NCBI RefSeq assembly: GCF_002234675.1
Contig: NC_019877.2
Span: forward strand, 2,077,041-2,141,040
DNA length: 64,000 nt
Source: Oryzias latipes
Taxonomy: Eukaryota; Chordata; Actinopteri; Beloniformes; Adrianichthyidae
Direction: 5' to 3'
The notes below the pieces were generated by a model. The model did not search any database and was not told the DNA's origin. It worked only from the letters and a program-made list of their open reading frames with translations. Of this stretch, positions 53,929-64,000 are shown in pieces. Positions within the stretch are counted from its first letter, which is position 1, and the number at the start of each line of letters is the position of its first letter. A program made the position numbers and the translations under genes.

Positions 53929-55095
53929 TTAATAGAATCAGAATCAGAATCAGAAATCAGAAAAAGTTTTATTGCCAGGTTCAGTAGAGCGCACTTTACA
54001 AAACGAGGAATTTGACTTGGTGTATAGTGCAATTAAGAATAAGTTAAAAATTAAGTTAACAACAACAACACACTATATACAGTAGAGTAAGGTGAATTAA
54101 AGTGGGAGCACAGATGGGCTGGGATGGTGGGGCCTGTAAGTGGCACCGACAGTCCTTTGGTGGGCGGGGGGGGAGGGGGGGTCACCTGGGGGAGTTGGGG
54201 TACTGTTCAGCAGGCTGACTGCAGTGGGGAAGAAGCTGTTCTTGTGGCGCGAGGTCCTGGTCCTGATGGACCGGAGCCTCTTGCCAGAAGGGAGGGGCCG
54301 AAAGAGATTATGTCCTGGATGAGAGGGGTTGGCTACAATCCTGGCTGCCCGCCTCCAGGTCCTGGAGATGTGCAGCTCCTGGAGAGACGGGAGGTGGCAG
54401 CCGATCACCTTCTCTGCTGAGTGGATGACGCGTTGCAGCTTGGCCTTGTCTCTGGCCGTGGCCGCAGCGAACCAGACTGTGATGGAGGACGTGAGGGTGG
54501 ATTCGATGATGGCGGTGTAAAAGTCTACCAGCATCTTTTCAGGGAGGTGAAACTTCTTCAGCTGCCTCAGGAAGTACATCCTCTGCTGGACCTTCTTAGT
54601 GATGGAGCTGATGTTCTGCTCCCACTTGAGGTCCTGGCTGATGATGGTTCCCAGGAAGCAGAAGGACTCCACAGAGGTCACCGGGGAGTCACAGAGGATG
54701 ACAGGGGGGAGGGGGGCTGGGGCCTTCCTGAAGTCCACTGTCATCTCCACTGTCTTCAGAGCATTAAGCTCCAGGTTGTTAGCGCTGCACTATGACACCA
54801 GCCTGGCTATTTCACTCCTGTAGGCCGACTCATCTCCGTCAGAGATGAGGCCGATGAGTGTGGTGTCGTCAGCAAACTTCAGGAGTTTGACAGACAGGTG
54901 ACCAGCTGTGCAGCTGTTTGTGTACAGGGAGAGTAACAGGGGTGAAAGGACACAGCCCTGGGGGGATCCGGTGCTTGTGGTCCGAGTATCTGAGACGAGC
55001 TTCCCCAGCCTCACATACTGCTGTCTGTCCGTCAGGAAGTCTGTGATCCACCTGCAGGTGGAGTCAGGCACATTCATCTTGGAGAGTTTTTAATA
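53929..55095 (-). mobile_element. 5'-truncated non-LTR retrotransposon A (Rex/Babar-like) in unit 1
   Basis: The element occupies 53935-55089 with TSD TTAATA (53929-53934, 55090-55095). The 3' end is a TTCTGA-type tandem tail (AATCAGA repeats on the plus strand). On the minus strand it encodes the C-terminal [35 protein letters not shown] (frame to 54790), then MTVDFRK, FLGTIISQDLKW and the IRTRTSRHKNSFFPTA C-terminus (54750-54097). A break lies near 54750-54790. Confidence 0.8.
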
Positions 55096-55902
55096 CTAAA
55101 GATGTATGAAAGACATACCGAAAAAATATGTCTTTCAGTGTTTAACTGGCTGTCTTTGGATTATGCATGCCTGAGTAATGGCCATTCTTACTCCTCATCT
55201 CTCTGTTCACTGCTTGCTAATTTACATAGCAGGGGTCCCAGCAGGAGGGGGCGGGGTTGTAACACGACTCCTTCAGCAGAGCCAGGCTGAGAGAGGCTTT
55301 GACATGTAAGATGTTAGATGTTAGAATGCTAGATGTTAGAATGACCAGTTCATTTTATATCTATGAAAATATTCAGGGAGCTATGGGACATGTTCAGCTA
55401 TAGGTGTGTGAAAATTGGTGTCGATTGTTGAAACATAAGTTACCATAAAAAAATGTTTGTTTGGAGTCTAGACAGATTTAACACAGGTTATTGGATGAAA
55501 AAGGATTTTTTATAAATCATCTGTTACACTTTTAAGTCTGAAAAAAATATGGAAGGCAGCAAACACAGATCCCTACCGTTTTTAATTTTTTTGTGCTGAT
55601 ATTTGAAAGATAAGTTATGCAAAAAAATAGGTGTTTGCAGTTTTGCCTAAAAAGACGTTTTCGGACCTTTTTGGATCAAATGTTGTCTAAAAGTTCACCT
55701 GTAACTTCAATCATTCTGAATTTTTTTAGGAAAACTAAACCACTTCAACTGTGATCTGCAAGGCAATGGTAAAACTATATTTTTTATGGAACAGCCTGCA
55801 GTGTTTCTTGTGGGGATCTTTTCTGCCAGGGCTTGCCGGCTTGGTCGGTGGTTGTTGCTGTTACCAATCCAGTTGATATGGTTCTCCATCTGTGTCTAAG
55901 TG

Positions 55903-57612
55903 ATAAAATCAGAATCAGAATCGTTTATTGTCATTGTACATGGGGATACAATGAAATTGCAGCAGCCTTGGAGTGAAGGAGTTACATAAAATAAAAATAA
56001 AAATAGAATAGAAAAAGAAATACTGTATTTACAACTCTTAACAAAAAATGAACAATATGGACAGAAACTGTTAAATATTAAATATTTGTGAATAAAATAG
56101 AATGGAATTACATGAGTTGCTGTGAGCACAGCTTAATAAATATCAAGTTATTGCACAGTGACCCGGTTAGACAGTCATGATATTGCACGCATTGTAGTAA
56201 AATTAGAGTGAGGTGTGGTTGGTGGACGTAAGTGCATTCCGTATGATAATTGCCTGTGGAAAAAAGCTGTTTCTTAGTCTGTTTGTCCTGGTTCAGATGG
56301 ACCTGTACCTCCTTCCAGAGGGCAGCAGTTCAAACAGAGGGAAAGCAGAATGGGTGGAGTTAGTGGTGATGCTAGTCACTCTGCTGAGGCAGCGAGACTG
56401 GTAAATGTCCTTCAGTGAGGGGAGGGGGCAGCCGATGATCCTCTGCGCTGTCTTTACCATTCTCTGGAGACTCTGCCGTTCTGCTTCAGTGCAGTGGGAA
56501 AACCACACTGTGATGCCATAGGACAGAATGCTCTCAATGGTTGAGCGGTAGAACGTTACCAGCAGCTCCTGGCTGACGTCGTTCCTCCTAAGTTTTCTCA
56601 GGAAGTGCAGGCGTTGCTGGGCCTTCCTGATGACAGTCATGGTGTTGTTAGACCATGTGAGGTCAGCAGAGATGGTGGTGCCCAGGAGGGTGAAGCTGTG
56701 GACCCTCTCCACACAGTTTCCATCGATGTAGAGTGGGGGTGGATCTGTTCTGTTTTTTCTGAAGTCCAGGATGATCTCCTTGGTCTTGGTGGTGTTCAGG
56801 ATGAGGTTATTAGCCTGACACCACCTTGAGAGTTTCAGGACTTCGTCTCTGTAGGCCGTCTCGTCGTCCCCAGAGATCAGCCCCACCACAGTAGTGTCGT
56901 CTGCAAACTTCACCACGGTGTTGCTGGTGTGGGCTGGTCTGCAGTCTGCTGTGTACAGTGTGTACAGCAGAGGACTCAGCACACATCCCTGTGTGGAGCC
57001 TGTGCTCAGCGTCCGGGTGGAGGAGAGGTGGGGGTCAAGTTTGACTGTCTGTGGTCTGTTTGTCAGGAAGTCCTTGATCCACGAGCAGGTGAGTGGGTGG
57101 AGTCCTAGTTCAGACAGTTTGTTGACCAGAATGTCAGGAATGATTGTGTTAAAGGCTGAGCTATAGTCCACAAAGAGCATCCTGGCGTAGGTGTCTCTGT
57201 GTTCCAGGTGGCTCAGCGCAGTGTGGAGGGTGATGGAAATGGCAACATCCGTTGATCTGTTTGCTTTGTAAGCAAACTGGTGGGGGACGAAGATTGGAGG
57301 GAGGGAGTCTTTGATGTGTCCCAGGAGCAGCCGCTCCAGACACTTTGTGATGACAGCAGTGAGTGCAACTGGGCGGAAGTCCGTGAGGAAGGCTGTGGAT
57401 GAGGACTTTTTGGGTATCGGGATGATAGTGGATGACTTCTGGCAAGCAGGGATGAAAGCCTGAGCTAGCGACAGGTTGAAGATTTTTGTGAAGACCTGGG
57501 AGAGTTGATCGGCGCAGGCCCGCAGAACCTTTCCGGGAACTCCATCAGGTCCCGCCGCTTTCCTGGGGTTTACCCTGCTGAACATCCGTGCCATCCGTGC
57601 CACGTCCATAAA
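55903..57612 (-). mobile_element. 5'-truncated non-LTR retrotransposon B (Rex/Babar-like) in unit 2
   Basis: Element 55908-57607, TSD ATAAA (55903-55907, 57608-57612), 3' tail of AATCAGA repeats. The site in unit 1 (GTGATAGAAAAGCATT) is uninterrupted, which confirms the insertion. Confidence 0.85.
56293..57609 (-). pseudogene. Reverse transcriptase of LINE B (5'-truncated)
   Basis: An open frame of 438 codons starts inside the [52 protein letters not shown] (motif A), [17 protein letters not shown] and [13 protein letters not shown] (catalytic DD), then the thumb and C-terminus to [15 protein letters not shown]. Thr replaces the usual Pro in the SPQG motif (STQG), a change in a strongly conserved position. 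The endonuclease is missing through 5' truncation, so it is inactive alone. Clade is the jockey/CR1/Rex1 group; finer placement is uncertain. Confidence 0.85.
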
Positions 57613-58735
57613 GGCATTGTTTTTATATTTAGAGCTCTAAGCAACCAAACAGTTGTCTATATAAAAGAGCTTTTACAATTGTGCACTTTTAGCAGGCTGA
57701 AAAAATTATCTTTTTAAAATTGCCATTTCAAATTTGGGTTTTAAATTTTGTGTTCCATTTTTCTGTGCTTGTATTGGAAGGATTTGTTATTATTTTGTTT
57801 AAAAGTGCTACATATTGTATATACACATAATTTATTTAGAGAAATTTGCTATACGTTGTGTTTTTTGGTTTTGTAGTTTAATTTCATTGGATTTATATTA
57901 AGGAAAAGAAGTTGCAGCATTGATTAAAAAAGGATAAAAGAGACATTTACTGTCTAAGTCTTATGTTACATCTGTAGAACTGTACTGAGAGTTGGGTTTT
58001 GTTTTGGAGCACATTCATATGTTTTGTTTGTAAAAAAAAAAAGATAAAATATTAAGTTAATTGCATTTTACATGACTAGAAAAGCAATGATTATTCATAA
58101 AAATCTATGAAAGACATACAAAGCAAATGAAAAAGCAGTCTGCCCTCCCTCTTGTGTCTAAACTATTGTCACCTCACTTCTGGGTTAGTTAGCATATAAA
58201 CAGGCAGCTGGTGTGTGTGTGTGTGTGTGTGTGTGGGGGGGGGGGTGAAATTTGACTCCAGCAACAGAGCAGGCTGAGGAACAAGCTGCAGCATGAGGAA
58301 AAGACTGAAGCATGTAAGAGGAAATGACATCCTACAGTTGACCAGTTCATTTTATATCTGTAAAGAATATTCAATAAGCATTTAGACATGTTCAGCTATA
58401 TGCGTGTGAAACTTGGTGTGGATATTTGAAGCATAAGTAATTTTAAAACACACTTGTTTGGAATCCAGACGGAAAAAGCACAGGTTTTGGGATGAATCAG
58501 GATTTTTTTAAAATCATCTGTTTCACCTGGACTTCTGAAAAAAATATGGAAGGCAGCAAACACAGATCCCTACATTTAAAAAAATAAATGGTGTTGATAT
58601 ATGATGATTAAGTTATGAAAAAAAATAGGTGTTTGTAGTTTTGCCTAAAAAGACGTTTTCGGACCTTTTTGGATGAAATGTTGAATAAAAGTTCACCTGT
58701 AACTTCAATAATTCTGAATTTTTTTAGGAAGCAGT

Positions 58736-60060
58736 AGCACATAAATGCCTATGAAAGTTGAATTCTTGGTGCTGATAACCTAAACAGAATTTATGCTAAA
58801 AATCTTTGTTCAGTCCAAAATTTCATTAAAAAAATCAAGTGATGAAGTTTCTCGTAGACCCTATAGTGTTACATATCAAAGCTGGAGGTTATTAAAGGCA
58901 TCTAATTCTGAAATCTCAGCTTCCTGAGACAAACGGCTGATTTATAATAAATTTCTATTATTTGGGTGCACATAATCGACCACTTCCTGTTACGCAGGCA
59001 CCGTCAGGTGTACACCCATGAAACTTTACATGATGAGAGAGGACCCTTCTGAGTATCTCCAGTTTTAATTTCATGCACATCGGACAAAGCAAAGAGAAAA
59101 TACAGGGCAGAATGTGCCCAATGCAATAACTAGGTGGCGCTATAGAGCTCGTCCAAGATGGTCATATCCATGGGTTCAGAATAGAAGCTTCATCATATCC
59201 ATTGAATTTCAGTGAGATTGGACAAGGAATGTGCACGTGAGAGCAACTTTTGTGTGCATGGCGAGATGCCCAACTTTGCCGCTCTGTCACGACCACACCC
59301 CCGCATTGAAAGTTATGGTTTTTTGTCAGAGTAAACTTCAATGGCTTTTCAACAGGTGGATGTCATTTTCAGGTGTGTTGGCTCATCCTACTCGGAGTAG
59401 TGATGCTCCAAGTAAAACATGTCATTTCCTCTTGCCAGCAGGTGGCGCTACACTTTTTCCAGATTTTTTCACTGCAGATGTGTTCAGAGTCAGACTACAA
59501 TCATGCACATCAATTTTGGATCAGATTGGATTATGCATGGCTGTGTAATGGCCATTTTTCTTTTCATGGCGTGTTTTCGAAACGACCTCCAATTTTGACG
59601 CGCCGCCATGGTCACAAACATCCATAAAAACTTAAAAGCTTTGCAATTTAACATCGGACATGTGTCTAGTTTACAAAACCAAAGTTTGGAGTCATTACTC
59701 TCAAATCTCTAGGAGGAGTTCGTTCTAGAGCGAGGCCTGCGAATGACCAAAATACAGCAAAAATGACATATTGTCATCAAAATATCAGACTTCCTGTGCG
59801 ACTGACAGCTTGGTCCCAAGAGACTTTTTTGTAGGTTTCTATCCGATGAACATGCCCTGTTAAAATCAGGTTTGTACTATAAAGCATATGGAGGTGCTCG
59901 CGAAAACAAATTTTGCAGGTGGCGCTATCGAGCCATTTTTGTTTACCTATGCCGTTCTCCTATAAAATATGAAATTTTTCGCGACTCCTGATGTGTATAC
60001 AAAATTTGGTGAGTTTTGGGGTATGTTAAAGGCCTCAAAAAGGCGACTCTTCCGTCGGAA
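58736..60060 (+). repeat. Unidentified fish repeat with three AGGTGGCGCTA motifs
   Basis: No credible ORF. AGGTGGCGCTA occurs at 59132, 59440 and 59917, all in the same orientation. The stretch ends GCCTCAAAAAGGCGAC and CCGTCGGAAGAAAAAGAATAA, leading straight into the TAA-spaced tandem array. It is probably the body of the element that supplies the array units. The centre motif is a full CTCF consensus. Confidence 0.55.
59435..59448 (+). promoter_or_regulatory. Consensus CTCF-type motif inside a repeat
   Basis: CCAGCAGGTGGCGC fits CCASYAGRKGGCRS at every position. Two partial relatives (AGGTGGCGC core only) lie at 59132 and 59917 in the same repeat. Confidence 0.45.
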
Positions 60061-60061
60061 G

Positions 60062-60627
60062 AAAAAGAATAATAATAATAATAATAATAACTCTAACAGA
60101 TACAATAGGGTCCTTGCACTCCGTGCTCGGGCCCTAATAAACCTAACAGATACAATAGGGTCCTTGCACTCCGTGCTCGGGCCCTAATAATAAACCTAAC
60201 AGATACAATAGGGTCCTTGCACTCCGTGCTCGGGCCCTAATAATAAACATTCGAATTATAATAGGGTCCTTGCACTCCGTGCTCGGGCCCTAATAATAAA
60301 CCTAACAGATACAATAGGGTCCTTGCACTCCGTGCTCGGGCCCTAATAAACCTAACAGATACAATAGGGTCCTTGCACTCCGTGCTCGGGCCCTAATAAT
60401 AATAATAATAATAATAAACATTCGAATTACAATAGGGTCCTTGCACTCCGTGCTCGGGCCCTAATAATAAACCTAACAGATACAATAGGGTCCTTGCACT
60501 CCGTGCTCGGGCCCTAATAATAATAAACCTAACAGATACAATAGGGTCCTTGCACTCCGTGCTCGGGCCCTAATAAACCTAACAGATACAATAGGGTCCT
60601 TGCACTCCGTGCTCGGGCCCTAATAAA
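60062..60627 (+). repeat. Ten-unit minisatellite with hairpin core and TAA spacers
   Basis: The core GGGTCCTTGCACTCCGTGCT, then CGGGCCCTAATAA, is repeated ten times (starting near 60108, 60157, 60209, 60263, 60318, 60367, 60436, 60488, 60543, 60592) without visible change. Eight units have the prefix CTAACAGATACAATA and two (fourth and seventh) have CATTCGAATTA(T/C)AATA. Spacers are one to about eight TAA. The core can fold as AGGGTCCTTGCAC/GTGCTCGGGCCCT with three mismatches. Confidence 0.85.
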
Positions 60628-63417
60628 TTGGAAAAGCAAAAAAAATATAAATATAAGTCAACACAGAAATCTGCTGCTTGATCATATCAGCTTGGAAAAA
60701 ATGTCAGCCCAAAGTTCAAGTAACTTTGAAAGAATTCGGTCCCTCTGGTCTCCCATAGCTAACTCTGTGACTTAGGGGGTGGGGGGGGCATGGTCGTCGC
60801 TGCTCCTTGCCCTTCTGCCGTGGGCCGGGGTGGGGGTCGGGGCCTCCGGTGCCTGGCCGGGGGTGGTGGGGGCTCCGTTGGTCGGGGGGTCGGGTCCGGC
60901 GCCTGGGTGGGGCGGCCTGGGGCGCTGCGTGGTCCTCTGGGCTTGGGTGTGGGGGTGCGTGGTGGGGTGGTGGTCTGGCTTGGCTTGGGGGGGTGGTCCC
61001 TTTGCCTGTGCTGGGGGGGGTTGGCGGGGGGCGCTGCTCGGGGGGGGTCCCAGCGGCGCTGGATGGGCTTCCCGTCTACACCTGGGGCTGGGATCGGCCC
61101 TTCCCTGGCTCTGGGGCGGGACGGGACAACCCTCTTGGGGCCCCCGGTCGCTCTGGGTGTCATCCGCTTCGGCTGCGGGGTCTGGGGGTGGGGTGGGGGT
61201 CTTGTCGGCCCTGTCCTGTGGGGGGGCATTCTGGGGGAGGGGGGGGGGGCACTATTGGTACGGGGCAGGGGGGGTTGACGGGTCGGGGTCTCCGCTGAGG
61301 CCATCGGCGGTTTCCCCGGCCGGTTGGCTGCCTCGGTCCTGTCGAGGCCTGACCAGAGCTCTTCTAGGGCCGGCGTTTGGGGGTGGGGGCCTGGGCTTGC
61401 TCCGGGGGGGGGCCGGCGCTTTCTGGCTCCCCTTTCTCTGTGTGGGGGTGGTGGTGCAGGGCCTGGGGTGTCTGCGCCTCCGGGGGTGGGGCCCCGGGGC
61501 TGGGTGGGCCTGGCCCCCTTGCTGGGGGGGGGGGCGGGGGACGGCTGTTTGACCACCGGGGGACAGTCTATCATCTGTCCCCAACTTACCCCCTTCCTCA
61601 TATAACCTCATAATAGGGTGAGGGGGTGGGGGGCTTAGCCTGCGATGAGCCTTGGGGGGGGGGGGGGGGTTACTAGGCAGTGGCCCCCCTCCTGTGGTTG
61701 CCGTATGGAGTGGGCCCCCCCTCTTTCAATTTTATTTGCACCTTAGACATGTAGGGCCCTTGGTAGGGGGGGTGCTTGGACATCACTGCCAGCAAGCAGC
61801 GGATGTCCTCCTAGCACCCTACCCGCCAATTTTAACCGCACCTTAGACATTTAGGGCCCCTTGGTGGGGAGGGTGAGGGGACGTCACTGTGAGTAATCAG
61901 GAGATGTCCCCTTAGTGCCCTACCCGCCAATTTTAACCGCACCCCCCTTAGTACACACACCCCTCCCCCCTCAATATATACATCCCAACATAAACACACA
62001 CACATGCACACACACACTCTCTCAAACACACATACACGCACACACATTTGCAAGGAAGGTGGGACCTAGGACCATCTGTCCCCTGCCTCTTCCCTGGTGG
62101 GGGGTACGGGCCCCTTTGCAACGGCGGCTGTGTCCCCGGGGTGCCGGCTTCCTGGGCCCGGCGGTGCTCTCTCCGCGCGGTGGGGGGGTTCACATTACAT
62201 CTGAGCCGGGGGTGTTCGTGTCCCTGGGGGGTGGGTTCTGGTCCTTGCTCCTGAGTGCTGGGCCCCGCCAAATTTCCAACTGTGGCCGAGCCTGGTCGGG
62301 CCATATTTACAACACCCCTTGTGGGCCCTCTTTTTTCCCCGGGGTTCCCCCCTCCTGGGCGGGGGCGGCGGGCCCCTGCCTCGCTCCTCCCTGGACCAAC
62401 CGTGGGCCGGGCGGATGGCTGCCTGGAGTGCGGAGTGGGTCTCCCTTGGGGGGTCCTGGCTCGTACCTGGGGTTGGGGCGGGGGGATGCCCGGAACTCCT
62501 GGGTGGTGGTGGGGTGCTCGTCTGGGGCTGTGGGCGTCCTTCTCCGGTGGGGCCCTGCGTTGGGTTCTCCCGGCGCGGCGGGGGGCTGCTCTCCTGGTTG
62601 GGCTGGGGCGGCGCCCTCTTTCCCTCCGTGCCTCCCTGCTCTCTGGCTCTGGGGGCCTTGCGGCGGCCCTGCTGGCCCTGGCCTGGATGGCGGGCTTGGT
62701 CGCCCGGGCGGCGGTTGTTCCCTGCCTGTTCCCGTGTGGCGTTGGGGGGATTCCGGCTGCCGCTGCTGGTGCGGTGGGGGTCTTGGGGTGGGGATGGCTG
62801 GGCACTCTCCCTCCTTCTTTTCACATTCCACCATCCATTTTAGAAGAACATAAACACTCACCTGAGCACAGGTGTTAGCTCAACAGACTGAATGACTGAA
62901 ATATTTCACACTAGTTGGTTTTAAGGCATAAGTATGCGTGTGAACACTATCTGTTTTGTGTACATGTCGACAGGTGGACATTTTTGCAACTAACAGGTGT
63001 GTTTATAACATTTGAGTGTGTGTGTGGACAGGCTCCGCTCTTTTTTTTTGTTTTTTTTTTTACATTTAAACCTTACCATAATGATTAACAACCAGTAAAC
63101 TTGTTGCTTTATGCTGCTTCATGGTCTTATCCCCCTTCCCCTCCTATTATCACCCCCTACCCCCCCTCTCTCTAACGTCCCTCTCTCTTCTTCCCCTCTT
63201 TCCTTTTCCGTCCGGTCCAACACCAAAGATTTTCAGACATGTTTGAAATTAATAAAGTTTGGCCTCAATTACAAAAGGGGTTTATTCAGACATACCTTTG
63301 GTTTGTCTGAAGATTAATAACCCCTCTTGTTAAAGTAAAATATGTCCAACCCAAGAGGCCCTCAGCTCTCATCTGACTGCCCAGCTGTTGGACAGGACAA
63401 GTTAAAAAAAAAAAAAA
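60628..63417 (+). mobile_element. 5'-truncated L1-like retrotransposon 3' end, copy 2
   Basis: 60628-60775 reads as the last codons of an L1-type ORF2 (DHISLEKMSAQ, then NFERIRSLWSPIANSVT and TAG). The GC-rich 3' region follows, from 61269 onward closely matching the insert at 32133-34280, and a run of 14 A ends at 63417. No clear target duplication is seen: the left side is the tandem array and the right side another LTR element, so the locus was probably rearranged. Confidence 0.7.
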
Positions 63418-64000
63418 TGAAATAGATCATCTGGGATCCTGCTGGGAAACCGCAAAATGTAAACTTTCCAGGTCACCTTGGTATTGAGTTTGGCCAGTTC
63501 GTTCTGTCATGATTAGCCATGACGTAAACAGACCCAGTCGCTGGAACCCGGAAAGATCACAAACACAGGAGTGGATAAAGTCACTGGTTAATTGCCCAGG
63601 ATGATATGACGTGGAAGAGTTCTTGTGACTGATGGAGTAGTGCAAGTCCCAGAGGCGGTGGTAACAGGATAAAGTCCAGACGGTGAGTGTAGTCTTTCCC
63701 TTTGACAGATGCGAAGCACAAGTTTGGAGCAGCTGGTGAAGTTAGACTTGGAGGTAGATGGTATGGCTGGAGGTCGGGAATTCAGGCTTGACCAGGTAGA
63801 GAGTGTTGGTGAATGAACCCAGGTGGGCAATCGTGGTTGAATTTCCTGCAGACAATGAGGTAGAAGTGATTACAAGAGAAGGCGTGGAGCATGGCATAAC
63901 TAGAAAACATGAGACCCAGATCTGCACCATAGAGGGCAACAAACTGGCGATGAATGCTGGATAAGGCTCATCTTAAGTAACAGGAGGACTGATGAGGTGA
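63418..64000 (-). mobile_element. LTR-retrotransposon leader and gag start, cut by the L1 copy
   Basis: On the minus strand an LTR-like/leader sequence runs from the window edge to a short frame starting near 63508 (MTERTGQTQYQGD, ending SQQDPR). It then stops at the L1 poly(A). The style (GGGTCTGTTTACGTCATGGC just before the ATG) resembles leaders of fish Gypsy elements, from memory. The full element lies outside the window. Confidence 0.35.

Larger units (their letters stand above)
52597..55730 (+). repeat. Tandem duplication, unit 1 (hAT-associated sequence)
   Basis: Begins GGAAAACTAAACCACTT and ends CTGAATTTTTTTAGGAA. Shared landmarks with unit 2 are CAGTTGATATGGTTCTCCAT, AGAGCTCTAAGCAA(A/C)CAAAC, TTTCATTGGAT, a TGAAAGACATAC block and GACGTTTTCGGACCTTTTTG. 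This unit contains a solo LTR and a truncated LINE not present in unit 2. Confidence 0.7.
55727..58735 (+). repeat. Tandem duplication, unit 2
   Basis: Starts GGAAAACTAAACCACTT like unit 1 and ends with the same GACGTTTTCGGACC and CTGAATTTTTTTAGGAA block. It lacks the solo LTR and parts of the hAT sequence, has a GT repeat followed by a G-run at about 58211-58245, and carries LINE B. Confidence 0.7.

Noticed and set aside
60062-60627. CRISPR-like array
   Set aside because: The repeats are spaced by TAA microsatellite, not unique spacers, and the genome is a vertebrate's.

Overview
The window is vertebrate nuclear DNA from a teleost fish. The evidence is GT-AG spliced genes with short introns, fish-type retroelements (L1-like, CR1/L2-like and Rex/Babar-like LINEs, a Ty3/Gypsy-like LTR element, hAT and Harbinger-like remnants) and a conserved block of five genes in the human 22q13.2 order: ZC3H7B(+), TEF(+), PHF5A(-), ACO2(+), CSDC2(+). 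A medaka-like percomorph is plausible, but the species cannot be fixed from the sequence alone. TOB2 and POLR3H, which lie in this block in human, are not visible.

Gene-rich half (1-36 kb). The 3' part of ZC3H7B (14 exons found, 637 codons in frame) runs into the window from the left. TEF follows with two alternative first coding exons. PHF5A (110 aa) lies tail-to-tail with TEF and head-to-head with ACO2. ACO2 has 17 exons whose lengths sum to 781 codons plus stop. It carries a textbook iron-responsive-element hairpin folded over its own start codon, a perfect CRE just upstream and a consensus CTCF motif further up. CSDC2 (157 aa, 3 coding exons) ends the block. The spaces hold a five-unit diverged tandem array upstream of TEF, four copies of one dispersed repeat, an MITE in an ACO2 intron and an L1-like 3' end with a 14-bp target duplication.

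Transposon-rich half (36-64 kb). Here almost everything is mobile DNA, nested several levels deep. A Harbinger-like MITE splits an R4/Dong-like LINE fragment. An L1 ORF2 fragment was entered by a Gypsy-type LTR element (354-bp LTRs differing at two sites, TSD TAGA, tRNA-His-type primer site). That element has lost its whole RT/RNase H region, carries a perfect 270-bp inverted duplication next to its 3' LTR and was itself entered by a nearly full-length CR1/L2-type LINE (TSD GATCA). A 1,000-base assembly gap follows. Next come a decayed hAT transposase and a tandem duplication of hAT-associated sequence, whose two copies independently received related 5'-truncated LINEs and, in one copy, a solo LTR. 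A repeat with three AGGTGGCGCTA (CTCF-core-like) motifs leads into a ten-unit hairpin/(TAA)n tandem array. A second L1-like 3' end, near-identical to the one at 32-34 kb and in direct orientation, follows, and the window closes in the leader of another LTR element.

The host genes are not one pathway: ZC3H7B is RNA/miRNA-associated, TEF is a circadian PAR-bZIP factor, PHF5A is an SF3b splicing subunit, ACO2 is the TCA-cycle aconitase and CSDC2 is an RNA-binding cold-shock protein. Their grouping is conserved synteny. All exon coordinates were derived by eye from splice signals, reading-frame phase and remembered family sequences; no database search was run.
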